This document shows positions 1 to 5,957 of a stretch of DNA of 11,880 bases, piece after piece. Every line of letters begins with the position of its first letter. Within the stretch, counting starts at the first letter, position 1. The position numbers were made by a program, and so were the translations under genes. Source of the DNA: Planctomycetota bacterium (GTDB lineage Bacteria > Planctomycetota > PUPC01 > JABMSA01); the NCBI GenBank assembly GCA_013202185.1, contig JABMSA010000271.1, positions 1 to 11,880 on the forward strand. The letters are read 5' to 3'. The notes beneath the pieces are model-generated. The model was not told the DNA's origin, made no database searches, and was given only the letters and a program-made list of their open reading frames with translations.

Positions 1-47
1 AGCCCCAAAGACATCTTATGTGCCAGTTCAAGGTGTTTTCCGGGGAA

Positions 48-57
48 GTTATCCACA
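48..57 (+). repeat. IS110 subterminal inverted repeat, downstream end (matches DnaA box)
   Basis: GTTATCCACA lies directly beyond the transposase stop codon. It is the exact reverse complement of 1595-1604 at the other end of the element. Its last nine bases are the consensus bacterial DnaA box TTATCCACA. Confidence 0.6.
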
Positions 58-1287
58 TTAAGACTGCATGTATCGCAGCAGGGGACTTCCCCTCTTGATC
101 AGTGACTCCAGGTACTTGGCCTCATCGTAAGGACGGCGATCTCGCCACATGCAGAAGATTATTTTCAGCCATCGGTTTGCCAGTTTGCGTAATGCCAGAG
201 CGTCGTGATCGCCGGCGGCCCGACATTTGTCGTAGAAGGCCCGCGCCCAACTGCATGTGTTGATGCTGCATTTGGCGACCCAGTGCATTGCGTTGCGGAA
301 GTCTTTCTGACAACCTCTGCGGATTCGCACCGTGTAGCTCTTGCCGCTGCCTCTGGTAATGGGGGCTGTGCCGCTGAGCTGCTGAAGAGGGCGGGCGTCG
401 GGGAAGCGGTCGCGGTTGGTGCCGAAGTGGCCCAGCAGCCGCGGTGCCAGTCTCTCGCCGACGCCCGGAAGCGAGTCGAAGATGTGCGCGTCGGGGTGGA
501 GCTGGAAGAGTTCTCGGATTGCTTGGCGCTGTTGTTTGATGCACTGCTTGGCTTGCCTGAGCATCTTGACGAGACCCAACGCCTCCTGCTTGCCGGCGGA
601 CGTTGTGGCCTGGTCGTGGGGCCAGGTGTCGTCGGCCCGCCGGTCGATCTTCTGCTGCCATTTGGGAAGCAGACGCAGATGGTGAGTCTTGAGGAAGCCG
701 ATGAGTTTTGATTTTGTGGCTTTCCTGAGTCTTTCGGGCGTGGGGAACTGCTTGAGGAAATCCAGGGGCGTGGGGCCGGTCCAGTCGTCGAACCACTCCA
801 GGGCCTGCGGATAGTATCTTTTCAGGCAGGCTTTGAGCTGCTGGACAAATACCGTGTGGGTTCTGATGAACCGGCATTCTGTTGTGCACAGGCCCGTCAA
901 CTGGCGGGTGAGCGGATCCTCGGGCTCGAGCGAACGCAACTGTTCGTGGTAGCGCTGCAGGCCTGTGGCCATCACGAAGGCGTCGCCTGGGTCGCTCTTG
1001 CACCCGTTGACGCTTTGTGCATCACGCCACTTTTTGGAGAGCTTGGGATTGATCGGATAAACCGTCAGGCGCTCGTCGAGAAGCTTTTGCACCACCAGGC
1101 CGCGGTTGAGTTCGATAGCCACGCCGGCCAGCGGCACGAACTTTCTCAACCTGTCGGCCATTCGATCCAGGCCCTCGTCGGTGTGGTCGACGGCAAAAGT
1201 CTTGACTTTCTTGCGCTCATCGTCTACAATGCTCACGACGTGCTCGTCGTCGCTCCAATCAACGGCGGCCCAATACTTTTCTTCCAT
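58..1287 (-). CDS. IS110-family transposase (DEDD recombinase)
   Basis: This 409-residue protein would catalyse RNA-guided excision and insertion of its own element. The N-terminal RuvC-like DEDD domain shows Asp10 (AAVDWSDD), Glu59 (VAIELNRG), and Asp99 and Asp102 (KSDPGDAF), which is the expected catalytic set. A long basic helical linker spans about residues 130-265. The C-terminal Transposase_20 domain starts with a helix-hairpin-helix (SLPGVG, 272-277) and carries LSGTAPITRGSGKS; Ser314 in GSGKS is the best candidate for the nucleophilic serine. The reading frame is uninterrupted and full length (family range roughly 300-450), so it may be active. The ATG is preceded by AAGGAGA five bases upstream (complement of 1293-1299), which decides the start. 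Confidence in the family is high; activity is inferred. Confidence 0.93.
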   Translation of the reverse strand: MEEKYWAAVDWSDDEHVVSIVDDERKKVKTFAVDHTDEGLDRMADRLRKFVPLAGVAIELNRGLVVQKLLDERLTVYPINPKLSKKWRDAQSVNGCKSDPGDAFVMATGLQRYHEQLRSLEPEDPLTRQLTGLCTTECRFIRTHTVFVQQLKACLKRYYPQALEWFDDWTGPTPLDFLKQFPTPERLRKATKSKLIGFLKTHHLRLLPKWQQKIDRRADDTWPHDQATTSAGKQEALGLVKMLRQAKQCIKQQRQAIRELFQLHPDAHIFDSLPGVGERLAPRLLGHFGTNRDRFPDARPLQQLSGTAPITRGSGKSYTVRIRRGCQKDFRNAMHWVAKCSINTCSWARAFYDKCRAAGDHDALALRKLANRWLKIIFCMWRDRRPYDEAKYLESLIKRGSPLLRYMQS

Positions 1288-1299
1288 TGCTGTCTCCTT

Positions 1300-1604
1300 G
1301 TCAAAGGGTTCGTTCAGGCAGCTGCACGGAGCGGCCGGTCCTTATACAAGGTGCTCGAAGCACGACATCTGATTGCGGCTTGAGCCGTGCGGCAACCGGC
1401 GGCGGAGGAAAGTCTCTGGGCGGTTCTCGAAGAACGGGGGCGAATTGTTCCTTCCGCTGCCGGGCCTGAACCTCATCTGGTTTGAGTCTGATTATGCCGA
1501 TCTCCGATTTATCCACAAGGACCACTGCCGGGTCGGCCGAGTTACCCACAGTCGGCGGCGACGGAGGCTGTGTGGTAGTGAGCCTTCCGCCGCCTGTGGA
1601 TAAC
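1300..1604 (-). ncRNA. Candidate bridge RNA region of the IS110 element
   Basis: This is the non-coding end upstream of the recombinase, where IS110-group elements encode the bridge RNA that pairs target and donor DNA. On the minus strand, the outermost 64 bases fold into a stem of 11 bp (one T-G wobble), a 1x1 mismatch and 6 more GC-rich pairs (arms 1541-1558 and 1587-1604). Inside lies an internal loop and a second AGGCT/AGCCT stem (1565-1569 with 1581-1585) around an 11-nt loop. Nearer the gene are three short hairpins: 1423-1435, 1376-1387 and 1351-1363. Two of them share a CGA loop (GTTCT-CGA-AGAAC and GTGCT-CGA-AGCAC). Stems with internal loops are the expected architecture, but guide loops and RNA ends are not determined. 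An antisense or purely DNA-level role of the palindromes is possible. Confidence 0.5.
1595..1604 (-). repeat. IS110 subterminal inverted repeat, upstream end (matches DnaA box)
   Basis: On the plus strand this reads TGTGGATAAC, the mirror copy of 48-57. It also forms the distal part of the terminal stem of the candidate bridge RNA, pairing with 1541-1551. Another perfect TTATCCACA lies inside the same non-coding end at 1509-1517, and a one-mismatch copy (TTACCCACA) at 1542-1550. Confidence 0.6.
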
Positions 1605-1619
1605 CCGGGGTTATTAGTA

Positions 1620-1710
1620 TAAGGGGCGTACTATGAAAGCCCAGGGCATCGCACTGGGAACCCTGACAACAAAACAAGAGCCCTGAAGGGGCGGCCTAGT
1701 GACATGTACC
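1620..1710 (+). repeat. REP-like two-hairpin intergenic repeat
   Basis: Two short GC-rich hairpins lie about 20 bases apart: CCCAG/CTGGG (1640-1644 with 1654-1658) and GCCC/GGGC (1680-1683 with 1689-1692). The motif AAGGGGCG occurs at 1621-1628 and again at 1686-1693, so the stretch looks like a bit more than one unit of a tandem repeat of roughly 65 bp. The layout resembles short palindromic intergenic repeats abundant in planctomycete and related genomes, though I cannot name a catalogued family. It begins just outside the IS110 end, so it may be what that element targeted. No gene is visible between here and the next repeat (about 1710-1873). Confidence 0.45.
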
Positions 1711-1873
1711 AGAAACAACTTGCATAAATCCGTCTCATGCAGGGGGAGATGGCGGCCAAGTAGGGGAAGTGCTGAGCCGGTCTTCGAGCGAATCGCCTGC
1801 CCAGCCCTCGCCGTGACTTAAGTAATGAACTTACGGGACGTGACACTAGCGCGCCGCCGGCACAGGTGGGGGC

Positions 1874-2033
1874 ACCTACTCTCCGAGTAGGTATCTGTTT
1901 AGCGTCCCAGATGCCCGTAGAATCAGGGGCTTTCAAGGGCGCAGGCCGCAAGAATCGCCACCTTTCGACGCCAAAATCCGAGAAAGGCCCGTAAAACGCC
2001 GCTTCTACACGCTAAACACATACCCGAGTAGGT
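1874..2033. mobile_element. MITE-like element with imperfect terminal inverted repeats
   Basis: The two ends are inverted copies of each other. The inner arm GGTATCTGTTTAGCGT (1890-1905) matches the reverse complement of 2009-2024 at 15 of 16 positions. The outer arm ACCTACTC (1874-1881) matches the complement of 2026-2033 exactly. The left end has about eight extra bases that turn it into a perfect hairpin, ACCTACTC-TCC-GAGTAGGT (1874-1892). The roughly 100-bp interior has no credible ORF. Size and structure fit a small non-autonomous transposable element, or two facing ends of a deleted one. No target-site duplication was seen. Confidence 0.5.
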
Positions 2034-2053
2034 TAGCCGAACATTCATGCCTG

Positions 2054-2091
2054 CCGAGCCAGAAGCTCGGCGAAGCTGCCCCAAGGGCAGC
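2054..2091. repeat. Pair of adjacent perfect hairpins
   Basis: CCGAGC-CAGAA-GCTCGG (2054-2070) is followed four bases later by GCTGCCC-CAA-GGGCAGC (2075-2091). Both stems are perfect and GC-rich, and neither is followed by a T run in either direction, so an intrinsic terminator is unlikely. They could be a REP-type element or part of a small structured RNA. No neighbouring gene explains them. Confidence 0.45.
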
Positions 2092-2152
2092 CGTTGCCAT
2101 GCCCTCTGTTGTCGTTGGTTTCGAACCACCTCCGTTGCCGCTCCGACTTCAC

Positions 2153-2663
2153 GAGCCGGTTGCGTTGCAAGCCGGCGATTGCCTGCCCGGATTCGAAAGA
2201 CGTGGCCAAGCGAAGCTGGCAGTTGGGGATGGTCCTCCGGAGACGTTGCTCCAGTGGTCAGTAAGGCTGTTTGGTGGCATTTCGGGCAGGATCAGGACAT
2301 GACGTGGCTGCGGCTGCTGCGGTGGGGTCGGTTGTGGCGGGCCGCGGGTGGCCATGCCGCGTCGCCGATCTTGCGCTGCAATTGCTTGGTCGCACGCGGG
2401 ATGGGCGGAAAGCGTCGCAGGTCGATGTCGCGCTTGACGCGGATGGTCTTGCCGTATGTTTTTCCGCAGTTGCATTTCGAGTCGCTGGAACGTATTCCCG
2501 ATACAAGGAGGAAATGGTCGAACAAGAAGGAAAAAAGACTTTCCCATGATGCCCTCAAACGGCCTTCAAACGCCTAATGGCAGATATGCATGCGGGGAAG
2601 ATAGTTTCGACACCGTACAGAATTCGTTCGCCACCAAGAAGATCCCAACAACGCAACCGGCTC
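2153..2663. other. Gene-poor segment bounded by a perfect 15-bp inverted repeat
   Basis: GAGCCGGTTGCGTTG at 2153-2167 is exactly inverted at 2649-2663. The ~510 bp between holds no convincing gene. The minus strand is open at 2292-2558 (88 codons) and includes a CNCGKTYGK stretch reminiscent of half a zinc ribbon, but the rest is low-complexity and basic, with no good start site. The segment ends only 20 bases before the operon promoter. A decayed insertion element is one reading; no target duplication or transposase remnant is recognisable. Confidence 0.35.
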
Positions 2664-2682
2664 ATTCTTCCGGAAAAACTCC

Positions 2683-2711
2683 TTGTCAAACCGGTTTGGT
2701 TGTGGTATAAT
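2683..2711 (+). promoter_or_regulatory. Sigma70-type promoter of the lipoprotein operon
   Basis: TTGTCA (2683-2688, five of six consensus) is followed by a 17-bp spacer and a perfect TATAAT (2706-2711). The TG at 2703-2704 adds an extended -10. Transcription would start near 2718, giving a 5' leader of about 140 bases before the first gene. The spacer contains a perfect palindrome, AAACCGGTTT (2688-2697), placed where a bound repressor would occlude RNA polymerase. This is the best promoter match noticed in the window, and it supports the reading that seven genes are transcribed together. Confidence 0.75.
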
Positions 2712-2746
2712 CGCCACGGACCGGTTGATTGCGATATGGTTGTCGT

Positions 2747-2820
2747 AGCCGCTGCGGCTTAGGGTGTGGCGTCGAGAGGTTCGGGACTGTATACATTGAG
2801 CTGTGCTGGATGATCCAGCA
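2747..2820 (+). promoter_or_regulatory. Inverted repeats in the operon 5' leader
   Basis: The leader contains a short GC hairpin (AGCCG-CTG-CGGCT at 2747-2759) and a perfect 17-bp palindrome, TGCTGGATGATCCAGCA (2804-2820). The palindrome ends about 23 bases before the ribosome binding site of the first gene. It could be an operator or an RNA hairpin; the one-base centre favours a protein-binding DNA palindrome. No known riboswitch is recognisable. Confidence 0.4.
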
Positions 2821-2857
2821 ACAGAGTGAAACACTACACTGGCAGGAGGAAAAGTTC

Positions 2858-4033
2858 ATGCCATTCAGACTTTCAGCTTACTTGCTGTGCTTATTCAGCT
2901 TCCTTCTCTTGTCGAGCTGTGCCATACAGCAGCCCATCTACTGGGACCCTGACAGCAACACCTCGATCACGCATTTCCAGAAGCCAGTTTGTGCGGAGAA
3001 CGACAAGAACTATGGCTTCTGGGAATTGGCCCGAGGCGATCTGTTCTTCGCTTGGGGCGACCGGCAGCACAGTGACTCGCGCCTCCGGAACGGCCTCCAG
3101 GTGATGAACCAGATTGAATCGGACTCGCGCGAAGACGAGGCCGTCATACTCAACGAGTGCCTCCGGACCTATCGGGGCTTTCCATATGAGAGAGCTGCTG
3201 CGTTCTTCTACCGCGGGATCTGCCAGTTCCAGCTCGGCCATTATTCCAATGCCCTGGCAGCATTCCGGGCTGCACTCGCGGAGGACCTGGAAACCCACAA
3301 CGACGACCCGGCTGTTCGCGAAGACTTCATCGCGGCATATTACATGGCTGCTCTGTGCCATAAGTGTCTTGGCGAGCCGGAAGAGGCAGAAGCGAACTTG
3401 AGGAGCGCACGAGCGCGCTTCCCGGACCACCCGTTGCTGCAAGAGGGTGCGCTCGAAGGGAATCTCGTGGTGTTGGGCAGCGTTGGCATAGGGCCATGGA
3501 AAGAGCAGGGAGCTTTCTGGACCATCAAGGTGCGCGCTGGGGTTGTTCCCACAGGCAGGCTCGAGATGCACTGCAACGAGAAGCTTGCCGGGGAATTGCA
3601 CGAAGTCACAGACTTCCTGGTCCAGGCCGACAGCCACAAGGCGGGCAAGGCGACCGGTGCCGCCGTAGCCAGAGCTGTCGGCAAGGAAGTCGTGAATGCA
3701 TTCCTTAGCGCCCTCGCCGGCAGGGATGCAGGTCTGCATGAAAAACGAGACCTGCGCTGTTGGCAGGGAATGCCCCGAAAGTTCTACATCGGGACATTCT
3801 CAATGCCGCCGGGCCTGCATACGCTGACGTTCGATTTTGCGGCAGACGGCGCCTACGAGCCGGCTCCGAGTCGGTACAAGCAAACGTGGTACGACATCCC
3901 CGTAGGTTCGCCAGGCAATCCGCCACGGCTTCTCTACGTTCGGCTCTTGAGCGACTACCAGAACCTCCAAGGCTTCACCCGCGTCAGCCTTGAAGACTCC
4001 CTTGCTGCCAAGGCAGACAGCAAGAAGAAATAA
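2858..4033 (+). CDS. COG3014-like TPR lipoprotein
   Basis: First gene of the operon; 391 residues. The start is the ATG after AGGAGGAAA (2844-2852), because the lipoprotein signal begins there; an upstream in-frame ATG at 2729 lacks this. Residues 1-21 form a type II signal peptide with lipobox LSSC (Cys21). Two TPR-like hairpins follow at about 111-143 and 158-190. The block GNLVVLGSVGIGPWKE (201-216), a small-residue helix at about 261-288, and DLRCW...P (298-306) followed by a 'PPGLHTL' strand resemble, in order, the features I recall for the COG3014 lipoprotein family. In gammaproteobacteria that family sits beside lpoB and ycfL, and both relatives occur later in this operon. It probably acts as a membrane-anchored adaptor on the periplasmic face. 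Exact function is unknown. Confidence 0.65.
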   Translation: MPFRLSAYLLCLFSFLLLSSCAIQQPIYWDPDSNTSITHFQKPVCAENDKNYGFWELARGDLFFAWGDRQHSDSRLRNGLQVMNQIESDSREDEAVILNECLRTYRGFPYERAAAFFYRGICQFQLGHYSNALAAFRAALAEDLETHNDDPAVREDFIAAYYMAALCHKCLGEPEEAEANLRSARARFPDHPLLQEGALEGNLVVLGSVGIGPWKEQGAFWTIKVRAGVVPTGRLEMHCNEKLAGELHEVTDFLVQADSHKAGKATGAAVARAVGKEVVNAFLSALAGRDAGLHEKRDLRCWQGMPRKFYIGTFSMPPGLHTLTFDFAADGAYEPAPSRYKQTWYDIPVGSPGNPPRLLYVRLLSDYQNLQGFTRVSLEDSLAAKADSKKK

Positions 4034-4044
4034 GGAAATGCAAT

Positions 4045-4527
4045 ATGTTCTCGAGAAGACTTTTCCCTGCCGGACGCTCGGTAAGTTTCCTGCTTCCGCT
4101 TGTAGCCATTACGTGCCTTATAGCAAGCTGCGCCGCCAGAACGCCACCATTCGTGGCGAAACCCTCAGCCAGTCCTGAACCTGTCCACTGCTTCGATTCC
4201 GTTGGCCATATGGCCGGAACCAAGCCTTTCATCTTCGGCGGCACCTGCTGTTGCACGCCTACGCCGAAACTTATGGAGCATTACCACCGCGACGGCTTCC
4301 TGCTCGACATGGAGTATGAAGACCTTGTCCGCGCCTATAGCGACAGAGGGATACAGCTCAGCTCGCCGGCCCACCTCTGCTGCAACAACCTCTGCGAACA
4401 CGGGCCGCACGTAGTGAAGGGAGGCAAGTGTATGGCCTCCCCCACGCCCGGAACCGCCAACTTCGAGGAAATCCGGTTCAGCGTCCGATACGTACGATCG
4501 GATACGGTCAAGACTGAGAAGGAATGA
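4045..4527 (+). CDS. Cys-rich lipoprotein of unknown function
   Basis: A 160-residue protein, 11 bp after the previous stop, with AAGGA (4032-4036) overlapping that stop. A type II signal peptide ends in LIASC (Cys29). The mature part has eight further cysteines: Cys48, a CCC run at 67-69, CCNNLC at 111-116, and Cys128. Between the clusters lies a predicted helix, YEDLVRAYSDRGI (90-102). The block GPHVVKGGKCM (119-129) followed by SPTPGT looks like a conserved core. Even cysteine number and export suggest disulfides or metal binding; this is inference. I do not recognise a family. Its place between the COG3014-like and TPR genes suggests it works with them at the envelope. Confidence 0.7.
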   Translation: MFSRRLFPAGRSVSFLLPLVAITCLIASCAARTPPFVAKPSASPEPVHCFDSVGHMAGTKPFIFGGTCCCTPTPKLMEHYHRDGFLLDMEYEDLVRAYSDRGIQLSSPAHLCCNNLCEHGPHVVKGGKCMASPTPGTANFEEIRFSVRYVRSDTVKTEKE

Positions 4528-4556
4528 GGCTGTCCTGGCCGACAGGAGAGTATTCA

Positions 4557-5957
4557 ATGCACTGGAATGCAGCATTCAGCGGCGTACTGGCCATTCTGGC
4601 ATTTGCAGCGTCGTCCGCGGCCGATCCAGTAGGACCAACCGTCCCGGACAGCGTTGAGAAGGCTCTGCTATCTGAGAACTGGAGCGAGGTTGCGGACCTC
4701 CTGGCGGAAGCAAGCCAGGATACGCCTTCACCTGTCGCGCGCCTCATAAAGGGCCACGCGTGCCTGGCCCTCAACCGCAGCAACGACTCGCTTGAACTGT
4801 TCGCCTCAGCAGTGGATGACGAGAGCCGCGCGCAATGGCAGGCATGGGCGGATAGCTTCGCGAAGATGCATCAGGACAACGCCATAGCGTTGTACCTCCA
4901 GGGGGACGCCTTTGCCCGTCGAAGAGTTTGGGATTCCGCGTCACGGTCCTTCGATCGAGCGTTGGACATTGATCCAAGATGTTATCTTGCTCTAAACGCG
5001 CGTGGTGTTGTTGCTCATGCCGTTGGCAACACTATAATGGCCCGTGTCTATTTTGTAAAGGCCGCTCGAGCAAAAAAAGATTTTTCCGATGCATTTACCA
5101 GCAGAGGTACGCTAAACGTGTACTTGAACTCAGTGGAAGGAGAGAAGCACTTTGAGAAAGGGAAAGTACTCTCCAAGGATGAGGGTCCAATTTTATCGCT
5201 GATCGGATTGGGTTGTGCGCAATACGGTAGTGGAGGTTATGATCGGGCGCGCGGGTACTTCGACGCAGTATCAGAAGAAGCTAATCTTGAGATGTTGATT
5301 CAACGTAATTGCCTTGCTACTGAACTAGCGAGATTGGACCGCGCTGTGAAAGATGCGAGGGCGGTAGGTACGACAGTAAGAAGTATTCAGCTTCCAAATG
5401 AAGAGACTCCAATCGGAGTGGAAGTAAGGCATCTGCCTGAAGGGACGATGTTCGCATTGGAAGCGACAGAATGGGAAATTTGGGTTGGTATCCCAGGAGT
5501 GTTTGGAGGGAAAATCAAGGGCCGTTTTCCGCCCAAACCCAAGGACGAGGACGAGGACGAACCCAAGGACGAGGACGAGGACAAACCCAAGGATGAGGAC
5601 GAGGACAAACCCAAGGACGAGGACGAATTTGACGGCGTAGGGCTTGCATCTGTTCGACCTGAGCTCTTACCGGCTAACCCCTTTGTACCTTTACCGCATG
5701 AACGTGGCTGGAAAGAGTGGATTCTAATAGCAGGAACAGTTGACGTGCTTACAGCGGAGGTAAATCGACAGGTTGCTGCAGGACTCATCAATGTTGTCCC
5801 GGGAATGGAACCTGGCGGCGCAGACTCTGACCCCAGCAAAGCCCGGTCGAATCGAGGTCGTTGGGGAGTCTCCAATGTCTACGGCTTGCTGTACGTAATT
5901 GACAAACCAACGGCACAAACGCCTCCGAAGAACGAGTCTACCGGAGGCAAACAGTGA
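4557..5957 (+). CDS. Exported TPR protein with an acidic tandem repeat
   Basis: A 466-residue protein. The start is placed at the ATG after AGGAGAG (4544-4550), which yields a clean Sec signal peptide with an SSAAD cleavage region; an in-frame ATG at 4524 overlaps the previous gene and lacks this. Residues ~30-265 form several TPR-like helix pairs (for example YLQGDAFARRRVW, AFTSRGTLNVYL, GLGCAQYGSGGYDRA). The C-terminal part is beta-like and interrupted by four eight-residue units of KPKDEDED type (327-358), very acidic and possibly calcium-binding or a flexible spacer. Base composition falls sharply inside the gene: the line at 4741-4800 is 37/60 G+C, whereas 5041-5100 and 5281-5340 are 25/60 each. 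This hints at a recombined central part. TPRs suggest a scaffolding role; no catalytic motif is seen. Confidence 0.75.
   Translation: MHWNAAFSGVLAILAFAASSAADPVGPTVPDSVEKALLSENWSEVADLLAEASQDTPSPVARLIKGHACLALNRSNDSLELFASAVDDESRAQWQAWADSFAKMHQDNAIALYLQGDAFARRRVWDSASRSFDRALDIDPRCYLALNARGVVAHAVGNTIMARVYFVKAARAKKDFSDAFTSRGTLNVYLNSVEGEKHFEKGKVLSKDEGPILSLIGLGCAQYGSGGYDRARGYFDAVSEEANLEMLIQRNCLATELARLDRAVKDARAVGTTVRSIQLPNEETPIGVEVRHLPEGTMFALEATEWEIWVGIPGVFGGKIKGRFPPKPKDEDEDEPKDEDEDKPKDEDEDKPKDEDEFDGVGLASVRPELLPANPFVPLPHERGWKEWILIAGTVDVLTAEVNRQVAAGLINVVPGMEPGGADSDPSKARSNRGRWGVSNVYGLLYVIDKPTAQTPPKNESTGGKQ
5535..5630 (+). repeat. 24-bp tandem repeat encoding acidic KPKDEDED units
   Basis: Four 24-bp units start at 5535, 5559, 5583 and 5607, all in frame inside the TPR gene. 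They differ by few bases: AAA to GAA at the start of unit two, GAC to GAT in unit three, and divergence at the end of unit four. The near-identity at DNA level indicates recent expansion by slippage or unequal recombination, so copy number may vary between strains. Confidence 0.9.

Larger units (their letters stand above)
40..1611 (-). mobile_element. IS110-family insertion sequence, apparently complete
   Basis: The element consists of one intact DEDD recombinase gene, about 10-20 bp of non-coding DNA after its stop codon and about 320 bp before its start. This asymmetry matches the IS110 group, in which the long non-coding end upstream of the recombinase encodes the bridge RNA; the IS1111 group has the long end downstream. 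GTTATCCACA at 48-57 and its exact reverse complement at 1595-1604 form a 10-bp subterminal inverted repeat, with similar C/G-rich bases outside each copy. Exact ends cannot be fixed because IS110 elements usually make no target duplication; the limits given are approximate. The right side abuts a REP-like repeat, a common type of target for this family. Confidence 0.8.

Noticed and set aside
122..1003. Second long minus-strand reading frame across the transposase
   Set aside because: It overlaps the clear IS110 transposase in another frame and has a low-complexity Arg/Pro/Ala/Gln composition typical of a high-GC shadow.
2110..2135. tRNA T-arm-like GGTTCGAAACC on the minus strand
   Set aside because: The neighbouring bases do not form a matching 5-bp T stem, acceptor stem or anticodon arm, so it is a short palindrome and not a tRNA or tRNA-derived att site.
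2047..2577. 176-codon plus-strand reading frame between the repeats and the promoter
   Set aside because: It runs through two perfect hairpins and one arm of the 15-bp inverted repeat, has no ribosome binding site, and its Trp/Arg/Ser-rich translation shows no domain.
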